From positions 3,061,001 to 3,125,000 of the forward strand of contig NZ_CP085344.1 of the NCBI RefSeq assembly GCF_020618415.1: a stretch of DNA of 64,000 nt, in the 5' to 3' direction. This document shows positions 47,454 to 56,560 of this stretch, in pieces; the stretch's first letter is position 1; every line of letters starts with the position of its first letter. The notes beneath the pieces are model-generated. The model saw nothing but the letters and a program-made list of their open reading frames with translations. It was not told the DNA's origin and did no database searches. The translations under genes and the position numbers were made by a program. Origin of the DNA: Cupriavidus sp. MP-37 (GTDB lineage: Bacteria; Pseudomonadota; Gammaproteobacteria; Burkholderiales; Burkholderiaceae).

Positions 47454-48176
47454 TTGTCGCTCGTGTCCGACCCGATGCCGGCGCCGCTCTATGCGCGCGT
47501 CAAGCAGCACATCAGCAGCCGGATTGCTGACGGCAGCTGGCCGCCCCATCACCGCGTACCGTCCGAGACCGAGCTGGTAGAAGCGCTTGGCGTCAGCCGC
47601 ATGACCGTGCACCGCGCGCTGCGCGAGCTCACCGCCGAAGGCATGCTGGTGCGGCTGCAGGGCGTCGGCACCTTCGTGGCCGAACCCAAGCGGCGCACCG
47701 CGCTGTATGCGGTCAACAATATCGCCGACGACATCGCCGCGCGCGGACACCGCCATCGCGCCCGCGTGGTCAGCCTGGAGGCGGAGCGCGCCGGTCCGGC
47801 GCAGGCCGCGGCGCTGGAGGTCGCGCTGGAGGCGCGGGTGTTCCATTCGGTGATCGTCCACTACGAGGATGACGTGGCAATCCAGCTGGAGGACCGCTAT
47901 GTCAACGCCGTGGTCGCCCCGGACTACCTGGCGCAGGACTTCACCAAGGAAATTCCCTACCAGTACCTGTCGCGCATCGCCCCGCTGACCGAGGGCGAGC
48001 ATGTGGTCGAGGCCGTGCTGGCGCTGCCGGAAGAGTGCCAACTGCTCGCCATCGAACGCGGCGAGCCGTGCCTGCTGATCCGCCGCCGCACCTGGTCCGC
48101 CGGACGCGTGGTGACGTCGGTGCGGCTGGTGCATCCGGGGTCGCTGCATCGCCTGGAAGGCCGGTTCACGTCCTAG
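47454..48176 (+). CDS. hutC: GntR-family histidine utilisation repressor HutC
   Basis: A 240-residue repressor. The N-terminal GntR helix-turn-helix ([64 protein letters not shown]) is joined to a UTRA effector domain (from about residue 95) that in HutC binds urocanate. AAGGGGAA is placed well for TTG 47454; GTG 47463 is the alternative. A HutC-type palindrome follows at 48270-48283, between this gene and hutU, so it probably represses the downstream hut genes. It is placed head of the hut cluster. Confidence 0.93.
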   Translation: MSLVSDPMPAPLYARVKQHISSRIADGSWPPHHRVPSETELVEALGVSRMTVHRALRELTAEGMLVRLQGVGTFVAEPKRRTALYAVNNIADDIAARGHRHRARVVSLEAERAGPAQAAALEVALEARVFHSVIVHYEDDVAIQLEDRYVNAVVAPDYLAQDFTKEIPYQYLSRIAPLTEGEHVVEAVLALPEECQLLAIERGEPCLLIRRRTWSAGRVVTSVRLVHPGSLHRLEGRFTS

Positions 48177-48269
48177 GCCCGGTGCCGAAACCGCAACCTT
48201 TTCCCCGCTTGTAACGAAAGCGGCGCATCGCGCGCCCTCATCCTACGGGATTACCCCGATTCATACGTA

Positions 48270-48283
48270 CTTGTATATACAGG
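48270..48283. promoter_or_regulatory. HutC operator upstream of hutU
   Basis: CTTGTATATACAGG with the perfect palindrome TGTATATACA (48272-48281), close to the known HutC consensus. It lies about 65 bases before the hutU start, in an AT-rich gap unlike its surroundings. Confidence 0.85.
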
Positions 48284-48348
48284 AACATACATGCCTATGC
48301 GTTGACCAAAGCGCGCGTTCCAGACCCGCCAGACCGAAGGAGTTTCCC

Positions 48349-50034
48349 GTGACCCAGACCCCCACCCAACCTACTCGCTTCCGCGACACCGAAATCCGCG
48401 CCCCGCGCGGCACCGCGCTGACAGCCAAGAGCTGGCTGACCGAAGCGCCGCTGCGCATGCTGATGAACAACCTCGACCCCGAGGTGGCGGAGAACCCGAA
48501 GGAACTGGTGGTCTACGGCGGCATCGGCCGCGCCGCGCGTAACTGGGAATGCTATGACCGCATCGTCGAGGCCCTGACCCGGCTGGAAGACGACCAGACC
48601 CTGCTGGTGCAGTCGGGCAAGCCGGTCGGCGTGTTCCGCACCCACCGCGACGCCCCGCGCGTGCTGATCGCCAATTCCAACCTGGTGCCGCACTGGGCCA
48701 ACTGGGAACACTTCAACGAGCTCGACGCCAAGGGCCTGGCCATGTACGGCCAGATGACCGCCGGCAGCTGGATCTACATCGGCAGCCAGGGCATCGTGCA
48801 GGGTACGTATGAAACCTTCGTCGAAGCCGGCCGCCAGCACTACGGTGGCGAGCTGAAGGGCCGCTGGGTGCTGACCGCGGGCCTGGGCGGCATGGGCGGC
48901 GCGCAGCCGCTGGCGGCGACGCTGGCCGGCGCCTGCTCGCTCAATATCGAATGCCAGCAGAGCCGCATCGATTTCCGCCTGAAGACCCGCTATGTCGACG
49001 AGCAGGCCACCGACCTCGACGACGCGCTGGCCCGCATCGACCGCTACACCTCGCAGGGCAAGGCGATCTCGATCGCGCTGTGCGCCAACGCCGCCGAAGT
49101 GCTGCCCGAACTGGTGCGCCGCGGCGTGCGCCCCGACATGGTGACCGACCAGACCAGCGCGCACGACCCGCTCAACGGCTACCTGCCGGCCGGCTGGAGC
49201 TGGGACGAATACCGCGAGCGCGCGCAGCGCGAGCCGGCCGTGGTGGTGAAGGCCGCCAAGGCCTCGATGGCCGCGCACGTGCGCGCCATGCTGGATTTCC
49301 AGAAGCTGGGCGTGCCGACCTTCGACTACGGCAACAACATCCGCCAGATGGCCAAGGAAGAAGGCGTGGCCAATGCGTTCGACTTCCCCGGCTTCGTGCC
49401 CGCCTATATCCGCCCGCTGTTCTGCCGCGGCATCGGCCCGTTCCGCTGGGCCGCGCTGTCGGGCGATCCGCAGGACATCTACAAGACCGACGCCAAGGTC
49501 AAGGAACTGATCCCCGACGACGCGCACCTGCACCGCTGGCTCGACATGGCGCGCGAGCGCATCAGCTTCCAGGGCCTGCCGGCGCGCATCTGCTGGGTCG
49601 GCCTGGGCCTGCGCGCCAAGCTGGGCCTGGCGTTCAACGAGATGGTCCGCAGCGGCGAGCTGTCGGCGCCGGTCGTGATCGGCCGCGACCACCTGGACTC
49701 GGGTTCGGTCGCCAGCCCCAACCGCGAGACCGAGGCGATGCAGGACGGCTCGGATGCCGTCTCTGACTGGCCGCTGCTCAACGCCCTGCTGAACACCGCC
49801 AGCGGCGCGACCTGGGTCTCGCTGCACCACGGCGGCGGCGTCGGCATGGGCTTCTCGCAGCATTCCGGCGTGGTGATCGTCTGCGACGGCACCGACGAGG
49901 CCGCCGCGCGCATCGCCCGCGTGCTGCACAACGACCCCGCCACCGGCGTGATGCGCCATGCCGACGCCGGCTACCAGATCGCCGTCGACTGCGCGCGCGA
50001 GCAGGGTCTGGACCTGCCGATGCTGGGCGGCTGA
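48349..50034 (+). CDS. hutU: Urocanate hydratase
   Basis: A 561-residue NAD-dependent enzyme converting urocanate to imidazolonepropionate, the second step of histidine breakdown. The full family sequence is visible: [27 protein letters not shown], the NAD-loop [50 protein letters not shown], and the C-terminal [18 protein letters not shown] 48349 is preceded by GAAGGAG with good spacing. It is followed by a repeat pair and then a transporter gene. hutH, the first-step gene, is not next to it. Confidence 0.98.
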   Translation: MTQTPTQPTRFRDTEIRAPRGTALTAKSWLTEAPLRMLMNNLDPEVAENPKELVVYGGIGRAARNWECYDRIVEALTRLEDDQTLLVQSGKPVGVFRTHRDAPRVLIANSNLVPHWANWEHFNELDAKGLAMYGQMTAGSWIYIGSQGIVQGTYETFVEAGRQHYGGELKGRWVLTAGLGGMGGAQPLAATLAGACSLNIECQQSRIDFRLKTRYVDEQATDLDDALARIDRYTSQGKAISIALCANAAEVLPELVRRGVRPDMVTDQTSAHDPLNGYLPAGWSWDEYRERAQREPAVVVKAAKASMAAHVRAMLDFQKLGVPTFDYGNNIRQMAKEEGVANAFDFPGFVPAYIRPLFCRGIGPFRWAALSGDPQDIYKTDAKVKELIPDDAHLHRWLDMARERISFQGLPARICWVGLGLRAKLGLAFNEMVRSGELSAPVVIGRDHLDSGSVASPNRETEAMQDGSDAVSDWPLLNALLNTASGATWVSLHHGGGVGMGFSQHSGVVIVCDGTDEAAARIARVLHNDPATGVMRHADAGYQIAVDCAREQGLDLPMLGG

Positions 50035-50067
50035 GCAGCGTTCAGTTCAAGTCAGAACCCCGTGTTC

Positions 50068-50114
50068 GCTCCCCTCTCCCGCTTGCGGGAGAGGGGCGGG
50101 GGTGAGGGCGGGCG
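50068..50114. repeat. Intergenic palindromic repeat, copy 1
   Basis: CCCCTCTCCC / GGGAGAGGGG hairpin followed by CGGGGGTGAGGGCGGGCG, directly after hutU. Same family as the copies at 50151, 52559 and 52667. Confidence 0.85.
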
Positions 50115-50150
50115 TTCGCAATGACGACACCCCCTCCTCCATGGAGACGC

Positions 50151-50196
50151 CTGCCCTCACCCCCGGCCCCTCTCCCACTGGCGTGGGAGAGGGGAG
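50151..50196. repeat. Intergenic palindromic repeat, copy 2 (inverted)
   Basis: The same unit in reverse orientation (tail CTGCCCTCACCCCCGGCC, then hairpin CCCCTCTCCCAC...GTGGGAGAGGGG). With copy 1 it makes a head-to-head pair separated by about 35 bases, able to form a large cruciform. Confidence 0.85.
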
Positions 50197-50226
50197 CAAG
50201 CAACGCATTTCACAGGAGACAACCGC

Positions 50227-51546
50227 ATGCCATCTGATACCACTGTGCCCGCCTACGATGGTGTCGCCGGCGCCCGGGCCGGCGCCCACACCCCAGCCCT
50301 GTCGCGCACGCGCGCCATTGCCGCCATCACCATCGGCAACGGCCTCGAGTTCTACGATTTCGTGGTCTACAGCTTCTTTGCCACGCTGATCGGCCGCCTG
50401 TACTTCCCCGTCGACAACCCCACCGGCCAGCTGCTGATGTCGTTCGCCACCTTCGGCGTCGGCTTCCTGATGCGTCCGCTCGGCGGCCTGCTGATCGGCA
50501 TGTACGCCGACCGCGCCGGGCGCAAGCCGGCGGTGGCGCTGACGCTGTGGCTGATGGGCCTGAGCTCGCTGATCTTCGTGGTAACGCCGACGTACGCGCA
50601 GATCGGCATCCTCGCGCCGGTCATGGTGGTGGTCGCGCGGCTGGTGCAGGGCTTTGCCATCGGCGGCGAGATGGGCGCGTCGACCGCGCTGCTGCTGGAG
50701 TACGCCGACGACCGCACGCGCGGCTTCTATACCGCGTGGCAGCCGTTCAGCCAGGGCCTGGCCGCACTGTTGGGCGCCGTTACCGGCCTGGTGCTGAGCA
50801 ACCTGCTGGCACCCGCCGAGCTGGAAGCATGGGGCTGGCGCCTGGCCTTCCTGATCGGCATCCTGGTGATCCCGGTCGGCCTGCTGATCCGCCGCCGCCT
50901 GGAAGAGACCGCCACGCCCGCGCACCACGGCGAGCACGCCGCGCAATGGCCGCTGCTGCGCCGGTATGCGCGCGAGGTCTTTGCCAGCATCCTGCTGATG
51001 ATCGGCCTGGCCTCTTCCACCTATATCGTCGTCTATTACCTCAGCAACTACGCCGTCAGCGTGCTGAAGATGCCGCTGTCGCTGGGCATCTGGGCCGGCT
51101 GCATCGCCGCCGCGGTGCAGGTGGTGCTGTCGCCGTTCGCCGGCTGGCTGGCCGACCGCGTCGGCCGCAAGCCCGTGGTGCTGTGGTCGCGCGTGGCGCT
51201 GCTGGCGATGGTCTACCCGGCCTTCGTGCTGATCAACGCCGAGCCCTCGCTGGCGCGGCTGCTGGTGGTGGTGGCGTGCCTGTCGGTGCCGATGTCGATG
51301 ACCGCGCCGGCGTCGATGGTGCTGGTCAGCGAGGTGCTGCCCAGGCGCCTGCGCGCCACCGGCCTGTCGATCGCCTATTGCGTGGCCATCGCCATCTTCG
51401 GCGGCTTTGCGCAATACTTCTCGACCCAGCTGATCCAGGCCACCGGCGACGTCAACGCTCCGGCGCTGTACGTGATCGGCTGCGGCCTGGTGTCGCTGCT
51501 CGGCCTGCTGATGGTGCCTGAAACGCTGGGGCGGCGGCTAAAATGA
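50227..51546 (+). CDS. MFS transporter of the metabolite:H+ symporter group in the hut cluster
   Basis: A 439-residue, 12-helix permease. The start [30 protein letters not shown] and [41 protein letters not shown] are typical of the MHS group (citrate, proline/betaine, dicarboxylate symporters). Its place between hutU and hutG suggests it imports histidine or urocanate; this is inference. ATG 50227 follows CACAGGAGAC. It overlaps the hutG start by four bases (ATGA), so the two are coupled. Confidence 0.92.
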   Translation: MPSDTTVPAYDGVAGARAGAHTPALSRTRAIAAITIGNGLEFYDFVVYSFFATLIGRLYFPVDNPTGQLLMSFATFGVGFLMRPLGGLLIGMYADRAGRKPAVALTLWLMGLSSLIFVVTPTYAQIGILAPVMVVVARLVQGFAIGGEMGASTALLLEYADDRTRGFYTAWQPFSQGLAALLGAVTGLVLSNLLAPAELEAWGWRLAFLIGILVIPVGLLIRRRLEETATPAHHGEHAAQWPLLRRYAREVFASILLMIGLASSTYIVVYYLSNYAVSVLKMPLSLGIWAGCIAAAVQVVLSPFAGWLADRVGRKPVVLWSRVALLAMVYPAFVLINAEPSLARLLVVVACLSVPMSMTAPASMVLVSEVLPRRLRATGLSIAYCVAIAIFGGFAQYFSTQLIQATGDVNAPALYVIGCGLVSLLGLLMVPETLGRRLK

Positions 51547-52526
51547 GCGACCTGGCAGAGCTCGCGCCGGTAACGGACGCGACCGCCCTCACCCGCGACG
51601 ATACGGTCTGGCGCGGCCGCCGCGACATCGGCGAGGCCGGCGACACCCGGCGCCTGTTCGATGTCGTCGCCGGCCCCGCCACGCCGCGCACGCCCGGCGT
51701 GCCGGTGCTGCTGGGCTTTTGCTGCGACGCCGGCGTGGTGCGCAACCAGGGCCGGCCCGGTGCCGCCGGCGGCCCGCGTGAACTGCGCCGCGCGCTCGCC
51801 GGCGTGCCGGCGCACGGCATCGGCCGCCTGATCGACGGCGGCGACATCCACTGCGCAGGCGATGCGCTGGAGTCCGCGCAGCAGCGGCTGGCGCAGGCGG
51901 TGGCCGCCGAACTGGCGGTCGGTGCCTGGCCGCTGGTGCTGGGCGGCGGCCATGAAGTGGCCTGGGGCACGTGGCAAGGCCTGCGCATGCATCTGGACGC
52001 GCGCGGCGACCGCGGCCGCGTGCTGATCGTCAACCTCGACGCGCACTTCGACCTGCGCGGCAGCCGCCCCGCCAGCTCCGGCACGCCCTTCGACCAGATC
52101 TCCGCCGACTGCCGCCAGCGCGGCCTGCCGTTCGACTACGCCTGCCTGGGCGTCAGCCGGCTCGCCAACACCGCCGCGCTGTTTGCGCGCGCGCACGCGC
52201 TGGGCGTGCGCCATGTCGAGGACACCGAGATGCAGGAGCGCCATCTCGACGCGCGCCTGGCCGAACTGGAGCGCTGGGTCGCCGATGCCGACCACGTCTA
52301 CCTGAGCATCGACCTCGACGTGCTGCCCGCCGCGGTCATGCCCGGCGTCTCGGCCCCGGCCGCCTATGGCGTGCCCCTGGCCGTGGTCGAAGCCATCGCC
52401 ACGCTGCTGCGCGACAGCGGCAAGCTGCGCGTGGCGGACCTTGCCGAGTTCAATCCGGCGTACGACCGCGACGGCTGCGGCGCGCGGGTGGCGGCAAGGC
52501 TGTGCTACCGCTTGCTCGGCGGCTAA
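51543..52526 (+). CDS. hutG: Formimidoylglutamase
   Basis: A 327-residue arginase-fold hydrolase that splits N-formimidoyl-glutamate to glutamate and formamide, a late step in histidine breakdown. Manganese ligands are in [19 protein letters not shown] and [19 protein letters not shown], with [19 protein letters not shown] near the start. It is distinguished from arginase by context and by the hutG-like spacing. The start overlaps the transporter stop. HutI is not found next to it. Confidence 0.95.
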   Translation: MSDLAELAPVTDATALTRDDTVWRGRRDIGEAGDTRRLFDVVAGPATPRTPGVPVLLGFCCDAGVVRNQGRPGAAGGPRELRRALAGVPAHGIGRLIDGGDIHCAGDALESAQQRLAQAVAAELAVGAWPLVLGGGHEVAWGTWQGLRMHLDARGDRGRVLIVNLDAHFDLRGSRPASSGTPFDQISADCRQRGLPFDYACLGVSRLANTAALFARAHALGVRHVEDTEMQERHLDARLAELERWVADADHVYLSIDLDVLPAAVMPGVSAPAAYGVPLAVVEAIATLLRDSGKLRVADLAEFNPAYDRDGCGARVAARLCYRLLGG

Positions 52527-52558
52527 ATTTGCATCATCGCCAACGCACCGACGGTGTA

Positions 52559-52600
52559 CTCCCTCTCCCCTCACGGGGAGAGGGCCGGGGTGAGGGGCGG
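52559..52600. repeat. Intergenic palindromic repeat, copy 3
   Basis: CTCCCTCTCCCC-TCA-CGGGGAGAGGG followed by CCGGGGTGAGGGGCGG. Same orientation as copy 1; follows the hutG stop by 32 bases. Confidence 0.8.
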
Positions 52601-52666
52601 TCTGGCAAGGCACCACCTCAGCAAGGCCCCCGGTTTTAAACCCAAAACCTCAGCCGCCGACCCACC

Positions 52667-52684
52667 CCGCCCTCACCCCTCTCC
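52667..52684. repeat. Intergenic repeat, partial copy 4 (inverted)
   Basis: CCGCCCTCACCCCTCTCC, the reverse complement of the hairpin-arm plus tail of copy 3, without the second arm. It may be the remnant of a second head-to-head pair. Confidence 0.6.
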
Positions 52685-52720
52685 ACCCGCCCAAACCCCC
52701 GGGTTTACACCTAGAACCCC

Positions 52721-52736
52721 GTTCGGTTTCCCGAAC
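52721..52736. promoter_or_regulatory. Putative DctD enhancer site 1
   Basis: GTTCGGTTTCCCGAAC is a perfect inverted repeat (6-base arms, 4-base centre). Its core CGGTTTCCCGAAC recurs 33 bases downstream. It lies about 130 bases before the predicted dctA start point, the expected distance for a DctD site. Confidence 0.7.
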
Positions 52737-52756
52737 GAGGTTTCCGCCCACGCATC

Positions 52757-52770
52757 CGGTTTCCCGAACC
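52757..52770. promoter_or_regulatory. Putative DctD enhancer site 2
   Basis: CGGTTTCCCGAACC repeats the 13-base core of site 1 exactly. The 33-base shift is about three DNA turns, so both sites face the same side, as for paired DctD sites. Confidence 0.7.
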
Positions 52771-52840
52771 GTGCGCCGGCATCACATCATTTTCCCCTTT
52801 GTATTCAACAGCTTGCATAGTGCCGGCGGCACCTTCGCGC

Positions 52841-52856
52841 TGGCACGGCGCGTGCA
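52841..52856 (+). promoter_or_regulatory. Sigma-54 promoter of dctA
   Basis: TGGCACGGCGCGTGCA fits TGGCACG-N4-TTGCW with a single mismatch (T12 to G), GG and GC exactly placed. Transcription should start near 52867. With dctBD immediately downstream, sigma-54 control of dctA is strongly supported. Confidence 0.85.
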
Positions 52857-52945
52857 ATATAGGCCGCCGCTCACAGCGCCAGACAGGTACGCCGGCACGC
52901 TGCCAGCATCCCGGCCGATGCCAAAAAACAAAGGAGGACACACCC

Positions 52946-53014
52946 ATGACCGACCCCGCCTTGCCCACCCCCGTCGCCATCCCGGCGCACCTCCGGCACC
53001 TGTTGCCGCGCTGA
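52946..53014 (+). CDS. Possible 22-residue leader peptide upstream of dctA
   Basis: A short open frame ATG-TGA with an outstanding ribosome site (AAAGGAGGACACACCC before ATG). The peptide is MTDPALPTPVAIPAHLRHLLPR, with no membrane or domain pattern. It lies about 80 bases after the predicted sigma-54 start and ends 101 bases before dctA. dctA itself has no clear ribosome site, while a bulged hairpin (CCGTCCCGC/GCGGGAACGG, 53075-53095) lies just before it. This suggests a translated leader affecting dctA, but it could be a relic. No known leader peptide is recognised. Confidence 0.4.
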   Translation: MTDPALPTPVAIPAHLRHLLPR

Positions 53015-53115
53015 ACCTGACACGGCCGGCCCGGCGCCCCGACGTCGCCCAGCCTTCCTGCAATACACAGTCGTCCGTCCCGCCAGCGGGAACGGTCGCA
53101 CAGGCCTGATCCACG

Positions 53116-54426
53116 ATGAAACTGAATCGACTGCCCACCCTGATCTTCATTGCGATGCTGCTAGGCGTGCTGGCCGGCACCGCCGCGCACAACCTGGCGC
53201 CGGATGCCGCCACCGCCAAATCGATTGCGAACCACCTGTCGATCCTGACCGACATCTTCCTGCGGATGATCAAGATGATCATCGGCCCGCTGGTGTTCGC
53301 CACGCTGGTGGCCGGCATCGCCAGCATGGGCGACGGCCGCGCCGTCGGCCGCATCGGCATGAAGGCGATGATGTGGTTCATCGGCGCCTCGGTCACCTCG
53401 CTGCTGCTCGGCCTGGTCATGGCCAACCTGCTGCAGCCCGGCCACGGCATGAACCTGGCGCTGCCCGCGGCGGACGCCACCTCGAACCTGAAGACCGGGG
53501 CGCTGAACCTGCGCGACTTTATCGCGCACATGTTCCCCAAGAGCTTCGTCGAGGCCATGGCGCACAACGAGATCCTGCAGATCGTGGTGTTCTCGCTGTT
53601 CTTCGGCTTTGCGCTGGGCACCGTCAAGGACGGCGTCGGCAAGCCGGTGCTGCAAGGCATCGAGGGCCTGGCCGACGTGATGCTGAAGGTCACCAACTAC
53701 GTGATGGCGTTCGCCCCGGTGGGCGTGTTCGGCGCGATCGCGGCCGTGATCACCGCGCAGGGCTTGGGCGTGCTGGTGGTCTACGCCAAGCTGCTGGGCA
53801 GCCTGTACCTGGCGCTGGCGCTGCTGTGGGTAGCGCTGATCGGCGGCGGCTACTGCTTCCTGGGCCGCGACGTGTTCCGCCTGCTCAAGGGCATGCGCGC
53901 GCCGCTGATGATCGGCTTTGCCACCGCCAGCAGCGAATCGGCCTATCCCAAGGTGATCGACCAGCTGACCCGCTTCGGCGTCAAGGAGCGCATCACCAAC
54001 TTCGTGCTGCCGCTGGGCTACTCGTTCAACCTGGACGGCTCGATCATGTACACCTCGTTCGCCGCGCTGTTCGTGGCCCAGGTGTACGGCATCGAGCTGT
54101 CGCTGAGCCAGCAGATCACCATGCTGCTGGTGCTGCTGGTCACCAGCAAGGGCATCGCCGGCGTGCCGCGTGCCTCGCTGGTGGTGGTCGCCGCGGTGCT
54201 GCCGATGTTCGGCCTGCCCGAGGCCGGCATCCTGCTGGTGCTGGGCATCGACCACGTACTCGACATGGGTCGCACCGTGACCAATGTGCTCGGCAATGCG
54301 ATTGCCACCGCCGTCGTCGCCAAAAGCGAAGGCGCCATCGGCGCGCCGGTACCGTCCGAGGAGGATGAACCCGCCGCGGATACCACCACCGGCCTGGCAC
54401 CTGCCCAGGTCCTGGCGGCCAAGTAA
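53116..54426 (+). CDS. dctA: C4-dicarboxylate transporter DctA
   Basis: A 436-residue inner-membrane symporter for succinate, fumarate and malate (DAACS family). Segments include FLRMIKMIIGPLVFATLVAGIASMGDGRAVGRIGMKAM, the substrate loop TASSESAYPKVIDQLTRFGV, SFNLDGSIMYTSFAALFVAQVYG and VTSKGIAGVPRASLVVVAA, LVLGIDHVLDMGRTVTNVLGNAIATAVV. All helical hairpins are present. ATG 53116 matches the family start but lacks a good ribosome site. It lies downstream of the sigma-54 promoter and upstream of a terminator, so it is transcribed apart from dctBD. Confidence 0.97.
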   Translation: MKLNRLPTLIFIAMLLGVLAGTAAHNLAPDAATAKSIANHLSILTDIFLRMIKMIIGPLVFATLVAGIASMGDGRAVGRIGMKAMMWFIGASVTSLLLGLVMANLLQPGHGMNLALPAADATSNLKTGALNLRDFIAHMFPKSFVEAMAHNEILQIVVFSLFFGFALGTVKDGVGKPVLQGIEGLADVMLKVTNYVMAFAPVGVFGAIAAVITAQGLGVLVVYAKLLGSLYLALALLWVALIGGGYCFLGRDVFRLLKGMRAPLMIGFATASSESAYPKVIDQLTRFGVKERITNFVLPLGYSFNLDGSIMYTSFAALFVAQVYGIELSLSQQITMLLVLLVTSKGIAGVPRASLVVVAAVLPMFGLPEAGILLVLGIDHVLDMGRTVTNVLGNAIATAVVAKSEGAIGAPVPSEEDEPAADTTTGLAPAQVLAAK

Positions 54427-54448
54427 CACCGTCCGCCAGGCGTGCCAG

Positions 54449-54482
54449 GGCCCGGTTGCCGAACAGGCAACCGGGCCTTTTT
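54449..54482 (+). terminator. Rho-independent terminator after dctA
   Basis: Perfect 12-base stem GGCCCGGTTGCC/GGCAACCGGGCC, five-base loop GAACA, then five T. It lies 23 bases after the dctA stop and separates it from dctB. Confidence 0.95.
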
Positions 54483-54592
54483 GCATTGCGGCGGCCGGCA
54501 CCCCCCGTTGGTGTGGTAAAAGTAGGCTCCCGCGCCCGGCTGCCGCCCATTGCCGGCGCGGCGGCTTTGCCACCTGCCTCGCCCAACACCTG

Positions 54593-56560
54593 ATGACCGG
54601 CCCGCTACACCCTCCCGGCGATACCCCCAGCGCCACCACCGCCAGCCCTGCCGCCTCCGGGACTTCGGCTGCCTCGGCCCACGGCGCGCGCCTGCCCCAC
54701 GGCCTGCGCGGCGCCGCGCCGCTGCTGGCGCTGCTGGCGCTCGCCGTGCTGGTGGGCCTGGCCGGCGCGCTCGGCTACCGCTACACCTACGACACCGCGC
54801 TGGCGCGCCAGGCGGAACGCGGCCAGGTGCAGCTGCGGCTGTACACGCAGGCGCTGGAAAGCGAGCTGGCCCATTACGACTACGTGCCCGGCCTGCTGTC
54901 GCTGGACGAGCGCATCGCCGCGCTGCTGCTGCGGCCCGACGACGCCGCGCGCACCGCGCGCGCCAACGAATACCTGAGCGCCCTCAACACCCGCGCCGGC
55001 ACGCGCGTGATCTATGTGCTGGATGCGCATGGCAAGGTGCTGGCCACCAGCAACTGGCAGCGCCCGGACAGCTACCTCGGCGAAGACCTGAGCTTCCGCC
55101 CGTATTTCCGCGCGGCCATGGAGGGCCAGCTGGGCCGCTTCTACGGTGTCGGCACCACGCGCAGCGAGTCCGGCTACTACCTGTCGGCGCCCTTGGGCGA
55201 GCGCGACAACCCGGTCGGCGTGGCGGTGGTCAAGATCGGCCTGGAGCCGCTGGAAAACCGCTGGCAGGGTGCCGACAGCCAGATGCTGCTGACCGACGAG
55301 AACGGCGTGGTGATCCTGGCCTCGGACCCGTCGTGGAAGCTGGCCGCGCTGCGCCCGCTGTCGACCGACGCACGCGAGCGCCTGGCGCGCAGCCTGCAGT
55401 ACAACCGCGCCCCGCTGCCGCAGTTGCCGCTGACCCTGGTGCGCAAGGTCGACCACGGCAATGGCAGCAGCAGCGACGAGCTGGTGCGCCTGCGCCGCGG
55501 CCCGCCGATGCTGGCCCAGCATGCCGCGCTGCCCGGCACCGACTGGCAGCTGACGCTGCTGACCAATACCTCGCAGGCGCGCGTGGCCGCGCTCAACACC
55601 GCGGCGCTGGCCGGCGTGCTGACCGCCTTCGTGCTGCTGCTGGGCGCCGCCTGGAACGTGCGCCGGCGCATCATCAACGAGCGCCTGGCGGCGCGCGCGG
55701 CGCTGGAGGCGGCCAACAGCGAACTCGAGCGCAAGGTGGCCGAGCGCACCGCCGACCTGTCCACCACCAACCAGCGCCTGCAGGCCGAGGTCACCGAACG
55801 CATCCGCGCCGAGACCGTGCTGCGCCAGGCCCAGGACGGGCTGCTGCAGGCCGGCAAGCTGGCCGCGGTGGGGCAGATGTCGACCGGCATCGCGCACGAG
55901 CTGAACCAGCCGCTGGCGGCGCTGCGCACCATCTCCGGCAATACCGGCAAGTTCCTCGAGCGCGGCGACTACGCCACGGTGCGCGCCAACCTCGACACCA
56001 TCATCGGCCTGGTCGAGCGCATGGGCCGCATCACCGGCGCGCTCAAGTCGTTCGCGCGCAAGCCCGGCAACGGCAGGCGCCAGGCCAGGCTGGCCGAGGC
56101 GGTGGACAACGCGCTGTTCCTGCTGCAAACCCGCGTCGACGCCGTGCAGCCGGCGCTGCAGCGCGATGTCGACCCGGCCCTGGCGGTGGTGTGCGACCCC
56201 AACCGGCTGGAACAGGTGCTGGTCAACCTGCTCGGCAATGCGCTCGACGCGGTCGCCGGCAGGCCCGAGCCGCGCATCGCGCTGCATGCGCACGTGGCCG
56301 GGGGCATGGTCCACCTGACCGTGCGCGACAACGGCGCCGGCCTGTCCGAGGAAGCCTTCGCGCGGCTGTTCGAGCCGTTCTTCACCACCAAGCCCGCGGG
56401 CCAGGGGCTGGGGCTGGGCCTGACGCTGTCGGCCGGCATCCTCAACGAGAACGGCGGCAGCCTGTCCGCCACCAACCATCCGGACGGCGGCGCCTGCTTC
56501 ACGCTGGTGCTGCCGCTGGCGCCGGAATCGAATTCACAGGATGCCGAACATGCCGGCTGA
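54593..56560 (+). CDS. dctB: C4-dicarboxylate sensor kinase DctB
   Basis: A 655-residue membrane histidine kinase. Helices at about residues 41-64 and 338-360 bracket a periplasmic double-PAS (dCache-like) sensor (GTRVIYVLDAHGKVLATSNW, SFRPYFRAAMEGQLGRFYGVGTTRSESGYYLSAP). A coiled coil leads to the phosphorylation site GIAHELNQPLAAL (His435), then the ATPase domain with N box NLLGNALDA, G1 DNGAGLS, F box FEPFFTTK and G2 GLGLGL. ATG 54593 is used; an Ala/Ser/Thr-rich start precedes helix 1. The dctD start overlaps its end, so the pair is coupled. Confidence 0.95.
   Translation: MTGPLHPPGDTPSATTASPAASGTSAASAHGARLPHGLRGAAPLLALLALAVLVGLAGALGYRYTYDTALARQAERGQVQLRLYTQALESELAHYDYVPGLLSLDERIAALLLRPDDAARTARANEYLSALNTRAGTRVIYVLDAHGKVLATSNWQRPDSYLGEDLSFRPYFRAAMEGQLGRFYGVGTTRSESGYYLSAPLGERDNPVGVAVVKIGLEPLENRWQGADSQMLLTDENGVVILASDPSWKLAALRPLSTDARERLARSLQYNRAPLPQLPLTLVRKVDHGNGSSSDELVRLRRGPPMLAQHAALPGTDWQLTLLTNTSQARVAALNTAALAGVLTAFVLLLGAAWNVRRRIINERLAARAALEAANSELERKVAERTADLSTTNQRLQAEVTERIRAETVLRQAQDGLLQAGKLAAVGQMSTGIAHELNQPLAALRTISGNTGKFLERGDYATVRANLDTIIGLVERMGRITGALKSFARKPGNGRRQARLAEAVDNALFLLQTRVDAVQPALQRDVDPALAVVCDPNRLEQVLVNLLGNALDAVAGRPEPRIALHAHVAGGMVHLTVRDNGAGLSEEAFARLFEPFFTTKPAGQGLGLGLTLSAGILNENGGSLSATNHPDGGACFTLVLPLAPESNSQDAEHAG

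Larger units (their letters stand above)
52527..52945. other. Control region between hutG and dctA
   Basis: No gene. It contains a palindromic repeat (52559-52600), a partial copy (52667-52684), two direct repeats CGGTTTCCCGAAC (52724 and 52757) and a near-consensus sigma-54 promoter at 52841-52856. The layout is a compact enhancer-promoter unit for dctA, described in separate entries. Confidence 0.8.
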
